Shown here in pieces: positions 54,842 through 64,000 of a stretch of DNA of 64,000 bases. Below the pieces are notes generated by a model. It saw only the letters and a program-made list of their open reading frames with translations, was not told where the DNA came from and ran no database searches. Source of the stretch: Shewanella fodinae (GTDB lineage Bacteria; Pseudomonadota; Gammaproteobacteria; Enterobacterales; Shewanellaceae); assembly GCF_014651955.1 (NCBI RefSeq), contig NZ_BMXW01000003.1, positions 163,145 through 227,144 of the forward strand, read 5' to 3'. Made by a program: the position numbers and the translations under genes. Each line of letters opens with the position of its first letter. The stretch's first letter is position 1.

Positions 54842-55603
54842 ATGTCGCAACAGCAACCGTTAATCAGTCACTTGCTGGAACTGCGCAATCGATTGCTCAG
54901 AGCCACTGCCAGCGTGTTAATCGTATTTCTGGCAATTGTATACTGGGCCAAAGATATTTATCACTACATGGCCGTGCCTTTACTTAAGGCGTTGCCTTCC
55001 GGCGGCACCATGATTGCCACCGATGTGGCCGCACCGTTTTTTGCCCCGTTTAAACTGACGCTGGTGTTGGCATTTTTTATTGCCATTCCTTATGTGTTGT
55101 ATCAGATTTGGGCCTTTGTGGCACCTGGACTCTACAAACATGAAAAGCGTCTGATTTCTCCACTGTTATTCAGTAGCACCATCCTGTTCTATCTTGGGAT
55201 CTGTTTTGCCTATTATGTAGTATTTCCTCTGGTATTCGGTTTCTTCGCCAATGCCAGCCCCGAAGGCGTGCAAGTGGCTACCGACATTAACAGCTACCTT
55301 AACTTCGTTCTAAAGTTGTTCTTTGCCTTTGGCTTGGCCTTTGAAATCCCCATCGCCGTGGTACTGTTATGCTGGGCTGGCGTAACTTCACCAGAAGATT
55401 TGAAAGCACAGCGTCCATACATTATTGTAGGGGCGTTTGTTGTGGGGATGTTGCTGACACCACCCGATGTGATTTCACAGACGATGCTGGCAGTGCCCAT
55501 GTTATTGCTGTTTGAAGGAGGCTTATTTGCCGCCCGTTTTTACAGCAAAAAGGCGGATAAAGACGACGAGGAAGAAGTCGAGGAAGGCGAGGAAAATCCG
55601 TAA
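54842..55603 (+). CDS. tatC: Sec-independent translocase subunit TatC
   Basis: 253 residues with six membrane segments. Conserved '[17 protein letters not shown]', '[38 protein letters not shown]', '[14 protein letters not shown]'. Glu in 'FEIP' is essential in the family. Recognises twin-arginine signals such as that on the 776-residue glycosidase-like protein in this window. Acidic tail. Confidence 0.97.
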   Translation: MSQQQPLISHLLELRNRLLRATASVLIVFLAIVYWAKDIYHYMAVPLLKALPSGGTMIATDVAAPFFAPFKLTLVLAFFIAIPYVLYQIWAFVAPGLYKHEKRLISPLLFSSTILFYLGICFAYYVVFPLVFGFFANASPEGVQVATDINSYLNFVLKLFFAFGLAFEIPIAVVLLCWAGVTSPEDLKAQRPYIIVGAFVVGMLLTPPDVISQTMLAVPMLLLFEGGLFAARFYSKKADKDDEEEVEEGEENP

Positions 55604-55655
55604 TCAGCCCCACAGCAATACGATTTGCCATCTCAATTGACATAAGGATTATTGG

Positions 55656-56189
55656 ATGCGTTACTTGTGTACTGCTGTAGTGTCTTGTTTGTTAACTTCC
55701 CACGCCCAAGCCGCTATTGAACAGCAATTGGCGCATTGCGCCACCATTGCTGACAATGCATCTCGCCTACAATGCTATGATCAGCTTGCCCAAGCGAGTG
55801 ACCATGTTGCGGTATCTGCCGTTGCTGAAACTAACGCCAAAACCTCACCCAATCCGGCGCTAACACCTAAGCTTGCCACCGTGCCATCATTGACGCCCCC
55901 CCCAAAAACATCAGTAAAAGCAGATGCTGTTGCTGAGTTTGGTGCGCCGAGAAAAGAGAATAATCAAGCGCTTGAACAAATTCGTTACCCGGTCACCTTT
56001 GCACAAAAGGGATTACGCGGCGGCTATACGGTAACACTCGCTAATGGCCAAGTCTGGCAACAGATAGGTAGTGAGTCTTTTCGAGTTAAACAAGGCCAGA
56101 CAGTTGTCATAGAAAAGGCCGCGTTGGGCTCTTTCTTGATGCATGTGGACGGTACTAATAACAGTATCAGAGTAAAGCGTCTGCAGTGA
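55656..56189 (+). CDS. exported hypothetical protein between tatC and tatD
   Basis: 177 residues. Signal peptide (YLCTAVVSCLLTSHAQA), then 'CATIADNASRLQCYDQLAQ', a Cys-pair helical motif also seen in VasI-like periplasmic proteins, a Pro/Thr-rich linker, and a C-terminal beta domain ('GLRGGYTVTLANGQVWQQIGSESFRV'). Overlaps tatD by 4 bases. Function unknown. Confidence 0.75.
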   Translation: MRYLCTAVVSCLLTSHAQAAIEQQLAHCATIADNASRLQCYDQLAQASDHVAVSAVAETNAKTSPNPALTPKLATVPSLTPPPKTSVKADAVAEFGAPRKENNQALEQIRYPVTFAQKGLRGGYTVTLANGQVWQQIGSESFRVKQGQTVVIEKAALGSFLMHVDGTNNSIRVKRLQ

Positions 56190-56986
56190 ACCGTTACATG
56201 GACGTTGCGGTCAATCTGATTGGCAGCAAACTGGAACAGGACCTGATACAGGTGATTCAAGATGCCAAGGATGCTGGCGTCTCGCCTTTGCTGCTGATCG
56301 GCAGTGACCTCGCTGAAAGTGAACGCTGTATTGAGGTTGCGAAACAGTATCCCCAACAACTCTACACCACCGCAGGTGTACATCCACATCATGCGGATGG
56401 CTGGCACAATGACAGCTTGCAACAACTCACCAAGCTCTGTACTCAGGCGCCTGTCGTGGCAGTGGGAGAATGTGGCCTCGACTTTGACCGCAACTATTCT
56501 AGTCGCGAGCAACAACTCGCAGCTTTTGAAGCGCAACTCGCGTTAGCCGCACAGTTACAAATGCCAGTCCTGATGCATCAGCGTGAGGCCCATGAGGATT
56601 TTCTCAATATATTGAGCCGTTATCGGTCATCACTGCCAGCAGCCCTGCTGCATTGCTTTACGGGAGATAAGCAACAGGTGGCTGACTATAACGCACTGGA
56701 TCTGTATTTAGGCATCACCGGTTGGGTCTGTGATGAACGACGGGGACAAGCCTTGGCAGAAGCAGTCGCTGACATCCCAGCGGAGCGGCTGCTACTAGAA
56801 ACCGACAGCCCATATTTATTACCACGCAGTATGCGACCAAAACCTAAATCCGGTCGTAATGAACCCAAGTACTTACCCTATATTGCTGAATTCGTAGCCG
56901 AGTTACGACAACAACCATCGCAGCAGCTCGCGCAACAGTGCTATCAAAACAGTCTGCGATTATTTGGTCTGGAGTTGGCACAATGA
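56186..56986 (+). CDS. tatD: TatD-family metal-dependent nuclease
   Basis: 266 residues from a GTG overlapping the previous stop; the ATG at 56198 (MDVAVNLIG) is the alternative. Metal ligands: 'VNL' start region, 'HPHHAD', 'GECGLDF', 'HQREAHEDF', 'HCFTGD', and 'ETDSPYLLP'. Family role: 3'-5' DNA/RNA exonuclease linked to DNA quality control; encoded with tat genes but not needed for Tat export. Confidence 0.92.
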   Translation: MNRYMDVAVNLIGSKLEQDLIQVIQDAKDAGVSPLLLIGSDLAESERCIEVAKQYPQQLYTTAGVHPHHADGWHNDSLQQLTKLCTQAPVVAVGECGLDFDRNYSSREQQLAAFEAQLALAAQLQMPVLMHQREAHEDFLNILSRYRSSLPAALLHCFTGDKQQVADYNALDLYLGITGWVCDERRGQALAEAVADIPAERLLLETDSPYLLPRSMRPKPKSGRNEPKYLPYIAEFVAELRQQPSQQLAQQCYQNSLRLFGLELAQ

Positions 56987-58866
56987 AACGGTGGCTGGGC
57001 CTGATACTGTTATTATTCGCGACAGTTGTCGTCAACCCCCTCGCTTATGGTGTCATGCCTTTAATGGTCAGCGGATCCGACACCAGTACAATAAACCTCA
57101 AACAATATACTTTGTTTACCCAACAGCCCGCCGAGGCCACACTGCTGCAGGTCATGGCATTGTCGGAAAGTGCTTGGCAACCGGCGAATAAGCAACGCCT
57201 GCTATCCATTGGCAGCGATGGTGACTGGTATCATTTCCGCTTGCTACAGGAGCCAAATATTTCCCATAACTGGTTATTGGAATTTGATAATCCTGATATC
57301 GATCGGCTCACCGTCTATCACTTTGTTAATGGTCAATTGCAACAGACGGTAAACATGGGAGATACCCTAGTATTTAATCAACGGCCATTGTTACTTAATA
57401 GTTTTATTTATCCGTTCCTAATGCACGATAAGGAAACACACGATTTCTGGATCCAAGTGCAAACGCATGGCTCCAGCTATCTGCCTATCCAGCTGTGGAC
57501 ACCTGATCATCTGCTACAGCATGTCAGCGATGAAAACATGCTGCAGGGGATCCAGTTAGGCATTCTTGGGGCTATTGGGCTATTTTCCCTGTTTATGGCG
57601 GTGACCACTGGCTCTTTCAGCTATGGCTATTATTGCGGATACGTGCTGGCAATGGCGTTGCTGGTTGCCAGCATCAATGGCACAGCATTTAATCATCTAT
57701 GGCCCGAGTCCCCACAATTACAAAATCACATTATTGCACCGCTAATTCCGTTGGTGTTGATGTTCAATGTTCTATTTACTGAGAAAGCCTTGCAGCTTAA
57801 GTACTTCAGTCGCTCACTGCTAAGATTGGGGAGAATATTGACCGCCGCATGTGGGATATTAATTCCGGTTTCGTTGCTTCTGCCTTATAGCATTGCATTG
57901 TACGGTGAGTTGTTGGCTGTAGTGGTGGTGGTCATCATCTTGCTGCTGATCAGCATGCAACAAGCGATAAAAGGCAACCAACTGGCACGCTTATATGCTT
58001 TATCGTCTATAGGTAAAACCACCGGGGTTCTGGTCAGTGTATTTATGTACATAGGATTATTGTCACTACCGATCAATCCACTGACCCCTTCGATGTTGGG
58101 GCTCACGGTTGAGATTGTGTTCATGGCGGCGGTGTTGGCGGTACGTTATAACGAAGAACGAAAATCCAAAATGCGTATCCAGCACGAAGCGCTCATGCAG
58201 TCACAAAGGATCCGTGAAGCTAAAGAAGAAGCACTTTTGCTGGAAGCCAAAAGTAACGAACGGCTCGAACGTATGGTGCAAGAACGCACGCTGGAGTTGG
58301 AATTTGCGATGCGCGAGCTAAACGAGGCCAATCGCAAACTCACAGAGAAATCGCAATTGGATGCGCTCACCGGTACTTACAATCGGGACGCTTTTGATAA
58401 AAAATTGCTGGCAGAAGGTCGGATCAGCCGCCGCCAACAAACCCCGTTAGCCATGTTGATGTTGGATATTGATAAATTCAAAACCATCAATGATACCTAT
58501 GGGCATTTAGCTGGGGATCAGACACTAAAAGCCATCGCGGAAACACTGAAAGCGCACTTAAAACGTCCCGGAGATCTCGTTGCCCGCTTCGGTGGCGAAG
58601 AATTTGCGGTGATCCTGCCTAATACCGATGTTGCTGGTGCCAGCCAGTTGGCGGAGCAGCTACGGACTGCAATTGCAGCGTTGACGGTGTCATGGGGTGG
58701 ACAGATCATCGACCTTACCGCCAGTATAGGCGTTAGTGCCGGAGTTATTACCGCCGATAGCGACACAGTGCAATTGCTGGCGCAAGCCGATCAAGCGCTG
58801 TATCAGGCCAAACATCAAGGACGGAATCGGGTTTGTTGTCATCAACCACAAACCGAGAAAGATTGA
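56983..58866 (+). CDS. 7TM-DISM membrane diguanylate cyclase
   Basis: 627 residues from ATG at 56983, overlapping the tatD stop (ATGA). Signal, periplasmic DISM-extracellular domain (about 30-170), about seven membrane segments (to about 385), a coiled coil, then GGDEF with GGEEF ('VARFGGEEFAVILPN') and an intact inhibitory site RPGD five residues earlier. Active, feedback-inhibited c-di-GMP synthase; possible input is a periplasmic carbohydrate. Confidence 0.9.
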   Translation: MKRWLGLILLLFATVVVNPLAYGVMPLMVSGSDTSTINLKQYTLFTQQPAEATLLQVMALSESAWQPANKQRLLSIGSDGDWYHFRLLQEPNISHNWLLEFDNPDIDRLTVYHFVNGQLQQTVNMGDTLVFNQRPLLLNSFIYPFLMHDKETHDFWIQVQTHGSSYLPIQLWTPDHLLQHVSDENMLQGIQLGILGAIGLFSLFMAVTTGSFSYGYYCGYVLAMALLVASINGTAFNHLWPESPQLQNHIIAPLIPLVLMFNVLFTEKALQLKYFSRSLLRLGRILTAACGILIPVSLLLPYSIALYGELLAVVVVVIILLLISMQQAIKGNQLARLYALSSIGKTTGVLVSVFMYIGLLSLPINPLTPSMLGLTVEIVFMAAVLAVRYNEERKSKMRIQHEALMQSQRIREAKEEALLLEAKSNERLERMVQERTLELEFAMRELNEANRKLTEKSQLDALTGTYNRDAFDKKLLAEGRISRRQQTPLAMLMLDIDKFKTINDTYGHLAGDQTLKAIAETLKAHLKRPGDLVARFGGEEFAVILPNTDVAGASQLAEQLRTAIAALTVSWGGQIIDLTASIGVSAGVITADSDTVQLLAQADQALYQAKHQGRNRVCCHQPQTEKD

Positions 58867-59028
58867 AATTTATCAAATTTCTATCCTGCATTGTCATTTA
58901 CCAAAATATCCGCCAATAGGGACGCTAATTTAGTGATCCTGCTAACATTCATACTCTTTACTCCTTTGTGGATGGCAACACTGGTGGTTGAATCATTACC
59001 TTGGTTTAGGAGGCTTTAAGGAAGTACA

Positions 59029-59565
59029 ATGCAGCAAAGTGTAAGAGTATTGCTGGCCACCACAGCGCTGTTTTTCAGCTGCCAGACATTGGCCAATGAC
59101 GGTTGTAATTTTAAAGAAAACGAAGGCGGCTTTATGGCGACCTGTAAGCAAGAACAACAGGAAGTGATCCTGACCGGTGTCATTGACGGTAAGAAACTGG
59201 TGACTAAATTACCACCATTTGAAAGCGGCTACCAGAGTTATGAGGTAGATACCGCGGCGATTGCACCATTAAAAGCTGTCAGCAAGCCGACCCAGATTGT
59301 TGTGATCATTGGTACTTGGTGCCCAGATTGTCATCGGGAAACACCACGTTTTATCAAGATTATGGAAGCGGTGAATAACCCAAATATTTCCGTCAAATTT
59401 ATTGGGGTGGATCGTAAAAAACATGATCCAGAAGGGCTGGCCGCAAAATATGAATTCAAGCGTATTCCAACCTTTATGGTGATCCAGGACGGTAAAGAGA
59501 TTGGCCGCATTGTGGAGCGTCCGACCGAGTCCCTTGAAAAAGACCTCGCCAAAATTCTTGGGTAA
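59029..59565 (+). CDS. exported thioredoxin-fold protein
   Basis: 178 residues. Signal peptide (LLATTALFFSCQTLA), then a TlpA-like thioredoxin fold with active site 'GTWCPDCHRETPRF' (CPDC) and cis-Pro in 'FKRIPTFMV'. Probable periplasmic thiol-disulfide oxidoreductase. Ribosome site AGGAGG. Monocistronic, ends at a terminator. Confidence 0.85.
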   Translation: MQQSVRVLLATTALFFSCQTLANDGCNFKENEGGFMATCKQEQQEVILTGVIDGKKLVTKLPPFESGYQSYEVDTAAIAPLKAVSKPTQIVVIIGTWCPDCHRETPRFIKIMEAVNNPNISVKFIGVDRKKHDPEGLAAKYEFKRIPTFMVIQDGKEIGRIVERPTESLEKDLAKILG

Positions 59566-59590
59566 TGGCTCAATTACCCTTAAAAACAGA

Positions 59591-59617
59591 AAGGACCGCA
59601 TGCGGTCCTTTTTTGAT
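59591..59617 (+). terminator. rho-independent terminator
   Basis: AAAGGACCGC-ATGCGGTCCTTTTTT: nearly perfect stem with a T run, after the thioredoxin-fold gene; also usable by the convergent gppA-like gene. Confidence 0.85.
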
Positions 59618-59631
59618 GAGGGTATCGCGGC

Positions 59632-60558
59632 TTACAGCACGATAGTCTCTCCGGCAACACGTTTTGCCAGCATCAGCAACACGCCTTCACGCAGCGCTCC
59701 GCCCGACAACGCTAACTGCTGGATTTGTAAAAGCTCAAACAACGCCAACAATATTGCCACGCCGGCGGCAAAAGTTGGGGCTCGTTCTCGCGATAAGCCC
59801 TTAATACTGGGCAAATCCAGTGATTTCTCCGCGAGGATTTCCAGCTTAAGTTGTTGCAACACCGCAGCAGTAATGATCTCCGAGACGCCGCGATGCTGTA
59901 GAAGCTCCACCACAGATTGCACTGCCCCAGAAGCGCCAACCACAGCATGCCAGCCCAACGCCAATAGTTGCTGACGGTACTCTCCCAATGCATTGGCAAC
60001 ACTTAGCTGCACATCATCGAAGTCCATCTGTTGCAGCGGTGCGGAACTGAAAAAGGCTCGATTATAAGTGACGCTGCCAAAGGGCAAACTGGTTTTAAAC
60101 AGCAACTGCTCGCCATCACCGATGATAAATTCAGTACTAGCACCACCAATATCAATCACCAATCGACGTCCATGGCCTTGAGTCGTGGCGACCATGCCTT
60201 GGTAGATAAGCTCGGCCTCACGCATCCCACAGATGATCTCGATAGGGAGCCCCAATATCGGTAACGCACGGGTATTGAATTCTTCGGCATTATTGATACT
60301 ACGCAACGTAGCGGTTGCAACCACCGCCACATTGGCAGACGCTACACCATGTTGCTGCAGCATATCGGCAAACATCGCCAGACAATCCAGGCCGCGTTGC
60401 ATAGCATTGCTCTGCAATCGGCCATCGCTGCCGATCCCCTCAGCTAGGCGTACTTTACGTTTGTATTTTGCGATGACTTTTGGCTGGTTGCTCACGGTAT
60501 GAGCCACCAGCATATTAAAACTATTAGATCCCAGAGTTATGGCCGCGTAAAGACTCAA
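59632..60558 (-). CDS. short Ppx/GppA-family phosphatase
   Basis: 308 residues from a TTG start 5 bases after rhlB's stop (AGGA upstream, no ATG available). Actin-like ATPase motifs 'AAITLGSNSFNMLVA', 'VIDIGGASTEFIIGD' and 'AAGVAILLALF'. Only the N-terminal (p)ppGpp/polyphosphatase domain remains; the C-terminal HD-like half of E. coli GppA (about 494 residues) is absent, as in some Shewanella homologs. Coupled to rhlB. Confidence 0.85.
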   Translation of the reverse strand: MSLYAAITLGSNSFNMLVAHTVSNQPKVIAKYKRKVRLAEGIGSDGRLQSNAMQRGLDCLAMFADMLQQHGVASANVAVVATATLRSINNAEEFNTRALPILGLPIEIICGMREAELIYQGMVATTQGHGRRLVIDIGGASTEFIIGDGEQLLFKTSLPFGSVTYNRAFFSSAPLQQMDFDDVQLSVANALGEYRQQLLALGWHAVVGASGAVQSVVELLQHRGVSEIITAAVLQQLKLEILAEKSLDLPSIKGLSRERAPTFAAGVAILLALFELLQIQQLALSGGALREGVLLMLAKRVAGETIVL

Positions 60559-60563
60559 ATATG

Positions 60564-61850
60564 TCAGTTCCTACGGCTACGGTCGGGGCGGCGTCCTGTT
60601 GATCGGCTCCCTTGTGCCCGTTCTCTTTTATTACGGGGAGTCACCCGGCGATGCAACTTCACTGGTGCCGGAATATCATCAAGCAGGGCTTCGCGGTCAT
60701 AAGAACTTACCGGAATGATATGTCCAATATAAGTCTCAATGGCCGGCAGATTCAGCGCATATTCTTCACAGGCGAAACTGACCGAAGCACCTTTTTCACC
60801 CGCACGGCCAGTACGACCGATCCGGTGCACATAATCTTCGCAGTCATCCGGCAAGTCAAAGTTATACACATGAGAAACATGTGGAATATGCAGTCCTCGG
60901 GCCGCCACATCTGTTGCTACCAGTATATCCAGCTCACCCTTAGTGAACTGTTCCAGGATTTTCAGACGTTTTTTCTGCGGCACATCTCCAGTCAGTAAAC
61001 CCACGCGGTGACCATCACCTTCCAGCCAGCCCCACAAGTTTTCACACTGGTGTTTGGTATTGGCGAAGACAATGGCTTTTTCTGGCCAATCTTCTTCAAT
61101 CAAGGTCAACAGCAAGGGGACTTTGTCTTCCATTGATGGGTAGAACAGCTCTTCCTTAATGTTCTTTGAAGTCTTCTCTTCTGGCGTAATTTCCACTTTG
61201 ACAGGATCGTTCATGTGGTCATATGCCAGTTCCTGTACTTTCATCGACAACGTGGCCGAGAACAGCATATTCAGGCGCTGATCCGCAGCAGGCATTCGCC
61301 GAAACAGAAAACGGATGTCCTTGATAAAGCCCAGATCAAACATTCGATCCGCCTCATCAAGAACTACCGCTTGGATAGCACCAAGATTAATCACCCCTTG
61401 ACGTACATAATCGATAATCCGTCCGGTGGTGCCAATCAGAATATCTACGCCCGCATCCAGCACTTTACGCTGAGTATCATAACCTTCTCCCCCGTAGACA
61501 ATCCCCAGTTTCAACCCAGTATGCTTAGACAATAACTTGCCATCTTTAGCAATCTGAATTGCCAGTTCTCTGGTTGGGGCCATAATGATGGCGCGGGGTT
61601 GATTGAGCTGACGATTTTCGGGGACAGGATGAGATAACAGGTAATCAAAGGTGGCGACTAGAAATGCCAGCGTTTTTCCCGTACCAGTTTGGGCCTGGCC
61701 GGCAATGTCCTTACCTTCCAATAGCACCGGCAGCGATAACGCCTGGATTGGCGTACAGTATTCAAAGCCGTTCTCTACCAGCGCCTGAATCACTTCAGGG
61801 TGCAGTGGTAGATCGGCAAATTTTTGTTGAGATAAATGTGTTTCGCTCAT
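60564..61850 (-). CDS. rhlB: ATP-dependent RNA helicase RhlB
   Basis: 428 residues from ATG at 61850 ([16 protein letters not shown]). Q motif, 'AQTGTGKT', DEAD as 'VLDEADRMF', 'SAT', '[10 protein letters not shown]', and an Arg-rich C-terminus ('[14 protein letters not shown]'). RNA degradosome helicase partner of RNase E. Divergent from trxA. Confidence 0.95.
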   Translation of the reverse strand: MSETHLSQQKFADLPLHPEVIQALVENGFEYCTPIQALSLPVLLEGKDIAGQAQTGTGKTLAFLVATFDYLLSHPVPENRQLNQPRAIIMAPTRELAIQIAKDGKLLSKHTGLKLGIVYGGEGYDTQRKVLDAGVDILIGTTGRIIDYVRQGVINLGAIQAVVLDEADRMFDLGFIKDIRFLFRRMPAADQRLNMLFSATLSMKVQELAYDHMNDPVKVEITPEEKTSKNIKEELFYPSMEDKVPLLLTLIEEDWPEKAIVFANTKHQCENLWGWLEGDGHRVGLLTGDVPQKKRLKILEQFTKGELDILVATDVAARGLHIPHVSHVYNFDLPDDCEDYVHRIGRTGRAGEKGASVSFACEEYALNLPAIETYIGHIIPVSSYDREALLDDIPAPVKLHRRVTPRNKRERAQGSRSTGRRPDRSRRN

Positions 61851-62001
61851 AGCGGAAGCATACCAGTTTTGGGTTGCAATAAGATACTCGATAGTTTGAA
61901 ATAGCAACAAGGAAAAACGATAACTTGATTTACTGTTTCACGGCCCCAATATACAGGTAATGCCAATTACAGGCCAGTAATGGCAACCAATGGAGAAGAT
62001 C

Positions 62002-62328
62002 ATGAGTGACAAAATTATCTATGTAAGCGACGACAGCTTCGAATCTGAAGTGCTGAAGTCAGACAAGCCAGTACTGGTGGACTTTTGGGCCGAGTGGTGT
62101 GGCCCATGCAAAATGATTGCCCCAATCCTGGATGACGTAGCCACTGAATACGATGGCAAACTGACAATCGCGAAAGTCAACGTAGATCAGAATAATGCGA
62201 CCCCGGCAAAATACGGTATCCGTGGTATCCCAACACTGTTGCTGTTCAAAAATGGTGAATTAGCCGCCACTAAAGTGGGTGCACTGTCTAAGACTCAATT
62301 GAAAGAGTTTATTGACGCGCAAATCTAG
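62002..62328 (+). CDS. trxA: thioredoxin
   Basis: 108 residues from ATG at 62002, after GGAGAAG. '[17 protein letters not shown]' (active site CGPC), '[15 protein letters not shown]' with cis-Pro. Canonical cytoplasmic thioredoxin; also a DNA-polymerase cofactor for some phages. Confidence 0.97.
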   Translation: MSDKIIYVSDDSFESEVLKSDKPVLVDFWAEWCGPCKMIAPILDDVATEYDGKLTIAKVNVDQNNATPAKYGIRGIPTLLLFKNGELAATKVGALSKTQLKEFIDAQI

Positions 62329-62342
62329 TGCAAGAAGTGACA

Positions 62343-62375
62343 CCCGGCACGCAATCACAATAAATTGCTTGCCGG
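62343..62375 (+). terminator. hairpin after trxA
   Basis: CCCGGCACGCAAT and ATTGCTTGCCGGG form a long stem (two imperfect positions) 14 bases after the stop; no strong T run. Possible trxA terminator or part of the rho leader. Confidence 0.6.
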
Positions 62376-62533
62376 GCAAGTAAACCGCTGGACGCTTCCG
62401 CTATATAGTGCTAACTTATTAACCAGATTTTATCTAAAACCCACTTCTCGCAGTTCAATCAATTTCCTTCAAATCCATTTTGAGTGATTGAGCACGCGCG
62501 TAAGCTTTGTCGCTAAAAACAAGACCCACCAAA
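62376..62533 (+). promoter_or_regulatory. rho leader region
   Basis: 158 bases without a gene before rho. Contains a TATATA/TATAGT box near 62402. rho is usually autoregulated by attenuation in its leader; no specific attenuator hairpin is certain here. Confidence 0.4.
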
Positions 62534-63796
62534 ATGAATTTAACTGAATTAAAAAACAAGTCTATTGCTGACTTAGTCGCTCTGGCCGAAGAAATGAATC
62601 TGGAGAATATGGCCCGTGCCCGCAAGCAGGACATCATTTTCTCCATTCTTAAAGCTCACTCAAAAAGCGGCGAGGATATCTTCGGCGGTGGCGTACTGGA
62701 AATTCTGCAGGATGGTTTCGGATTTCTGCGCAGTGCCGATGGTTCTTATCTTGCCGGTCCTGACGATATCTATGTTTCGCCGAGCCAGATCCGTCGTTTC
62801 AACATGCGAACGGGCGATACAATTTTCGGTAAAATCCGTCCACCAAAAGAAGGTGAACGTTATTTTGCGCTGCTGAAAGTTAACGAAGTTAACTTTGATA
62901 AACCCGAAAACTCCCGCAACAAGATCCTGTTTGAAAACCTTACGCCGCTGCACGCCGAAGAACGTTTGCGCATGGAACGTGGCAACGGTTCTACCGAAGA
63001 TATCACGGCCCGAATCTTGGATCTGTGCTCACCTATCGGTAAAGGTCAGCGTGGTTTGATTGTTGCGCCGCCTAAAGCAGGTAAGACACTGCTGCTGCAA
63101 AACATCGCTCAGTCCATCACCTACAACAACCCAGAAGTCGTGTTGATGGTATTGCTGATTGACGAACGGCCTGAAGAAGTAACCGAAATGCAACGGCTGG
63201 TAAAGGGTGAAGTTATTGCCTCTACCTTTGACGAACCCGCAAGCCGTCATGTGCAAGTAGCCGAAATGGTGATTGAAAAAGCCAAGCGCCTGGTAGAGCA
63301 CAAAAAAGACGTGGTGATTCTGCTGGACTCTATCACTCGCCTAGCGCGCGCTTACAACACGGTAGTGCCGTCCTCTGGTAAGGTATTGACAGGTGGTGTG
63401 GATGCCAACGCCCTGCATCGTCCTAAGCGCTTCTTCGGTGCTGCTCGTAATATTGAAAACGGTGGCAGCTTGACCATTATCGCCACGGCATTGATCGATA
63501 CCGGCTCGAAGATGGATGAAGTCATTTACGAAGAGTTTAAGGGCACAGGTAACCAGGAACTGCATCTGTCACGTAAAGCGGCAGAAAAACGCGTGTTCCC
63601 AGCCATCGACTTCAACCGCTCAGGCACTCGTCGTGAAGAAAAGCTGACGACGCCAGATGAACTGCAGAAAATGTGGATCCTGCGGAAAATCCTGAACCCG
63701 ATGGATGAAGTCAGCGCCATGGAATTCCTGATCGACAAGCTGGCGATGACCAAAACCAATGAAGAATTCTTTACCGCGATGAAACGCGCCAAGTAA
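62534..63796 (+). CDS. rho: transcription termination factor Rho
   Basis: 420 residues from ATG at 62534 ([21 protein letters not shown]). N-terminal helical and cold-shock RNA-binding domain ('[20 protein letters not shown]'), Walker A '[12 protein letters not shown]', Walker B '[17 protein letters not shown]', R and Q loops ('[13 protein letters not shown]'). Essential hexameric helicase that ends transcription. Confidence 0.98.
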   Translation: MNLTELKNKSIADLVALAEEMNLENMARARKQDIIFSILKAHSKSGEDIFGGGVLEILQDGFGFLRSADGSYLAGPDDIYVSPSQIRRFNMRTGDTIFGKIRPPKEGERYFALLKVNEVNFDKPENSRNKILFENLTPLHAEERLRMERGNGSTEDITARILDLCSPIGKGQRGLIVAPPKAGKTLLLQNIAQSITYNNPEVVLMVLLIDERPEEVTEMQRLVKGEVIASTFDEPASRHVQVAEMVIEKAKRLVEHKKDVVILLDSITRLARAYNTVVPSSGKVLTGGVDANALHRPKRFFGAARNIENGGSLTIIATALIDTGSKMDEVIYEEFKGTGNQELHLSRKAAEKRVFPAIDFNRSGTRREEKLTTPDELQKMWILRKILNPMDEVSAMEFLIDKLAMTKTNEEFFTAMKRAK

Positions 63797-63856
63797 AGAT
63801 AACCTTCCAGAGATGCTAGCCACTATCACTATCAGTGGTTCATAGCTGGAAAGTCA

Positions 63857-63880
63857 AAGGCCGCTAGGATGCGGCCTTAA
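63857..63880 (+). terminator. terminator-like hairpin after rho
   Basis: AAGGCCGC-TAGGAT-GCGGCCTT (63857-63878) 60 bases after the rho stop; another small hairpin (CCACT...AGTGG, 63820-63838) precedes it. T tract weak. May instead belong to the IS110 left end. Confidence 0.5.
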
Positions 63881-63882
63881 TG

Positions 63883-63946
63883 TGATGGTCCGCCTCCCTT
63901 CTCAGCAACTATGCTGAGATTAGGCTAGACAGGAGGTAGACCATCA
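63883..63946 (+). mobile_element. left-end region of an IS110-family element
   Basis: TGATGGTCCGCCTCC (63883-63897) pairs with GGAGGTAGACCATCA (63932-63946) with two mismatches; inside is CTCAGCA-ACTA-TGCTGAG (63901-63918). The outer right arm includes the transposase ribosome site and touches its start codon. The element's exact left boundary is not visible. Confidence 0.55.
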
Positions 63947-64000
63947 TGTTTATTCAAGTACTCGGTATCGATTTAGGCAAGTCAAACTTTCATCTTATTG
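63946..64000 (+). CDS. IS110-family transposase, N-terminal fragment (runs off window)
   Basis: ATG at 63946 behind AGGAGG; reads MFIQVLGIDLGKSNFHLI. The 'GIDLGKSNFHL' opening is the DEDD RuvC-like first motif of IS110/IS1111 transposases (first catalytic Asp). Only 18 codons are in the window. Confidence 0.8.
   Translation, partial: MFIQVLGIDLGKSNFHLI

Noticed and set aside
1..64000. CRISPR array, tRNA or rRNA genes
   Set aside because: No regularly spaced repeats, and no tRNA-like cloverleaf or rRNA sequence was recognised in any intergenic stretch.

Overview
The window looks like a chromosomal segment of a Shewanella-like gammaproteobacterium. The grounds are the MSHA pilus locus next to csrD, the ubiE-ubiJ-ubiB-tatABC-tatD block, the rhlB/trxA/rho group, priA-argS-ftsN-hslVU and rraA. 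All names rest on reading the translated sequence; no database search was run.

Layout. 1-9134 (minus strand): MSHA pilus biogenesis genes mshG (cut by the window edge), E, N, M, L, K, J and two mshI genes, most overlapping by 1-17 bases. csrD and a short malic enzyme follow. 12.6-14.1 kb holds a gene-poor kilobase and an orphan gene. 14.2-22.4 kb is housekeeping: rpmE, a small FimV-like protein, priA, argS, ftsN, and hslV-hslU behind a clear sigma-32 promoter. 22.6-24.9 kb is a four-gene lipoprotein operon (CsgG family, small lipoprotein, DUF4810-like, DUF799/GNA1162-like). 25-35.5 kb is mixed metabolism and signalling: a PEBP-family protein, an FMN reductase, a Tat-exported glycosidase-like protein divergent from an MFS transporter with a near-perfect operator between them, a flavin/PNPOx-like protein, a MetE-like methyltransferase behind two MetR boxes, a histidine phosphatase, a PAS-GGDEF protein and a small outer-membrane barrel.

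35.7-43.9 kb is the main accessory region. An internally deleted copy and a complete copy of a REP-associated (Y1, HUH) transposase element lie in the same orientation and bracket about 5.8 kb of enterobacterial-looking DNA. That DNA carries AraC + DUF2000, LysR/NmrA-type reductase and HxlR/SDR reductase modules, plus fragments of LysR, MipA/OmpV and AraC/GlxA-like genes at its left side and interior. Immediately beyond, 43.9-47.5 kb carries a two-gene unit: a 1056-residue winged-helix + STAND ATPase + transmembrane + TPR protein, followed by a small DP-EP-like protein. This pair is the best candidate in the window for a poorly described system.

47.7-63.8 kb returns to core genes: a DUF971 protein, a glycosyltransferase, a PAP2 phosphatase, rraA, ubiE-J-B, tatABC, tatD, a 7TM-DISM diguanylate cyclase, a thioredoxin-fold exported protein, a short Ppx/GppA protein, rhlB, trxA and rho. 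The last 120 bases are the left end of an IS110-family element whose transposase runs off the window.

Recurring theme: surface attachment and c-di-GMP. MshE carries two MshEN c-di-GMP-binding motifs. CsrD has degenerate GGDEF/EAL domains. Two apparently active GGEEF proteins are encoded in the same window.
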